Assembly (NCBI GenBank): GCA_965140355.1
Contig: OZ223194.1
Span: 558,001-622,000 of the forward strand
Origin: Acetobacterium sp965140355
GTDB lineage: Bacteria; Bacillota; Clostridia; Eubacteriales; Eubacteriaceae
DNA length: 64,000 nucleotides
Reading direction: 5' to 3'
Below, piece after piece: positions 62,942-64,000 of this stretch; position 1 is the stretch's first letter, and every line of letters begins with the position of its first letter. A model generated the notes under the pieces. It worked only from the letters and a program-made list of their open reading frames with translations, was not told the DNA's origin and did not search any database. The position numbers and the translations under genes are program-made.

Positions 62942-62992
62942 AATCTACGTATATACTAACACAAATTCAACTATATTAAAACAAAAACCTTA
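62942..62992 (-). promoter_or_regulatory. spoVG promoter candidates
   Basis: A sigma-A-like TTGAAT-17-TAGATT (62942-62970) overlaps a sigma-H-like pair on the minus strand (AAGGTTT near 62984-62992 and GTTGAAT at 62965-62971, the latter matching the RnnGAAT -10). spoVG is sigma-H-dependent in Bacillus, so the second reading is worth noting. Confidence 0.4.
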
Positions 62993-63111
62993 AAATTTTT
63001 CCATTTATCATCTCATTAAAAAGGGCTTAAAATAAATAATAAATGCTCATTTTTCAATGTTTTGTTCGAAACTTGAATTTTCCTATTCGACATTGTGCTT
63101 ATTTCCAGTTT

Positions 63112-63915
63112 TCAGCCCTCGGAATAAAGCGAAACACGTAACCCGGCTTCCATATTTTCGTCATCCATCCAGATTAGAGCGGTGAAATCTTCGACCAATT
63201 TTTCGACCGGAGAACGAGTCACAAAAATGACACAAATCCCCATTACTTTTGCACCAACCTCTTCCATCAGATTGGTCATTCCTTTTGCCGTTCCACCACC
63301 CTTCATAAAATCATCAATTACCAGCACTTTTTTATCTTTCAAATCGATTCGCCGGCTTAAATACATGGTTTTTATTTTATTGGATGACCCCGAAATATAA
63401 TTAACACTAGTCGTCGCCCCCTCAGTTACCCGATTAGAGCGACGGATAAGCCCCATTGGCACATTTAAATAATGAGCCGTTTCCATTGCTGCTGGAATTC
63501 CTTTTGTTTCGGTTGTCACGACATATTCAATCCCCATTTCGCCATATTTTGATGCAATAATCCGACCAATATTTTTTGAATATCGAGGATTAGAGAGGAT
63601 ATCACTATAATAGACAAAACCACCTTGAATTTTTCGCGACGGCGCCTGTAATTGATCAGCAATTTCTTTGAGAATCAGCGCCTCTTCGACATTAGTTACC
63701 TTGGGATGATAAACAACCCCACCGGAAGCCCCGGAATAGGTTTCAATATAACCAGTGCCCGTTAATTCAATAGCATTTTTAACAATTACCATGTCTTCAC
63801 AAACACTTGATTTTCCGGCATCCAACAATTCAGTAAAATAATTATAACTGAAAACCTCATTCGGATGATCCGACAATATTTTTGTTATTACACTTATTCG
63901 TTCATTTTTTTTCAT
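63112..63915 (-). CDS. purR: Purine operon repressor PurR
   Basis: 267 residues. A winged-helix N-domain (RISVITKILSDHPNEVFSYNYFTELLDAGKSSVCEDM) and a PRTase-like domain with KVLVIDDFMKGGGTAKGM (PRPP-sensing) are as in Bacillus PurR. PRPP binding lowers DNA affinity, so purine genes are repressed when PRPP is low. The gene order purR-spoVG matches Bacillus. A PurBox lies just upstream. Confidence 0.95.
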   Translation of the reverse strand: MKKNERISVITKILSDHPNEVFSYNYFTELLDAGKSSVCEDMVIVKNAIELTGTGYIETYSGASGGVVYHPKVTNVEEALILKEIADQLQAPSRKIQGGFVYYSDILSNPRYSKNIGRIIASKYGEMGIEYVVTTETKGIPAAMETAHYLNVPMGLIRRSNRVTEGATTSVNYISGSSNKIKTMYLSRRIDLKDKKVLVIDDFMKGGGTAKGMTNLMEEVGAKVMGICVIFVTRSPVEKLVEDFTALIWMDDENMEAGLRVSLYSEG

Positions 63916-63939
63916 TTTTCACCTATGATCAATTTCATT

Positions 63940-63952
63940 AAATCCGAACATT
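63940..63952 (+). promoter_or_regulatory. PurBox in front of purR
   Basis: AAATCCGAACATT fits the Bacillus PurBox consensus AWWWCCGAACWWT at every position. It is ~25-37 bp upstream of the purR start, indicating autoregulation. The paired second box is degenerate. Confidence 0.65.
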
Positions 63953-64000
63953 ATTCTCAATAGTTATAATATTATTCATATTTCATCAAAAGCGCAAGTT

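Overview
The window looks like a chromosomal segment of a low-GC anaerobic Firmicute of the Clostridia, most like an Acetobacterium/Eubacterium-type acetogen. This is inferred from gene content (PurR, SpoVG, SpoVB, a GutM-type sorbitol operon, a mini-RNase III next to cysS, a DUF1638 protein and the conserved order purR-spoVG-glmU-prs-pth-mfd-prsA-spoVB-mazG-hup-rqcP-divIC-ppx-tilS-hpt-ftsH). No 16S gene is present, so the genus cannot be fixed. Most genes are on the minus strand.

Layout. 1-5.0 kb: a glucitol/sorbitol PTS operon (SorC-type regulator, GutM, IIC, IIBC, IIA and a COG4091-type dehydrogenase cut by the window edge), then an aquaglyceroporin gene (5.1-5.8 kb). 5.9-17.2 kb: an accessory island of insertion sequences and debris. 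It holds an intact IS110 element with a long 5' non-coding end, an IS3 element with a -1 frameshift signal, a truncated small gene, a TIGYGD ion channel, a dead IS21 element carrying a dead DDE-type IS inside it, a HEPN-domain protein, a ParB-like fragment and a frameshifted tyrosine recombinase. 17.4-24.5 kb: guaB-guaA and a 2-oxoacid dehydrogenase E1alpha-E1beta-E2 operon whose E2 has no visible lipoyl domain. 24.7-33.3 kb: ispD, tsaE, a PspC protein, an alanine-type aminotransferase, a TrpR-like regulator diverging from cysS-mrnC, a MATE exporter and a DEAD-box helicase. 33.5-44.1 kb: an XRE regulator, nadE, pyrG, a hemolysin III protein, DUF1638, fcl-folC, dusB, coaX and a hotdog thioesterase. 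44.4-64 kb: the conserved near-origin Firmicute cluster, with a six-gene tRNA operon (Leu, fMet, fMet, Met, Glu, Val).

How genes work together. The 1-4.5 kb block imports and phosphorylates a hexitol. guaBA, purR, prs and hpt cover purine supply, and a PurBox lies in front of purR. fcl-folC feeds the folate pool that an acetogen needs for one-carbon flow. tilS-hpt-ftsH and purR through mfd form the housekeeping block for translation, wall precursors, repair and protein quality control.

The most unusual items are: two diverged copies of a ~190 bp imperfect palindromic element with element-specific end hairpins (33.9 and 44.2 kb); a DnaA-box cluster between nadE and pyrG, far from any dnaA gene in view; the E2 protein without a lipoyl domain; the probable IS110 bridge-RNA region; and the HEPN protein in the island.
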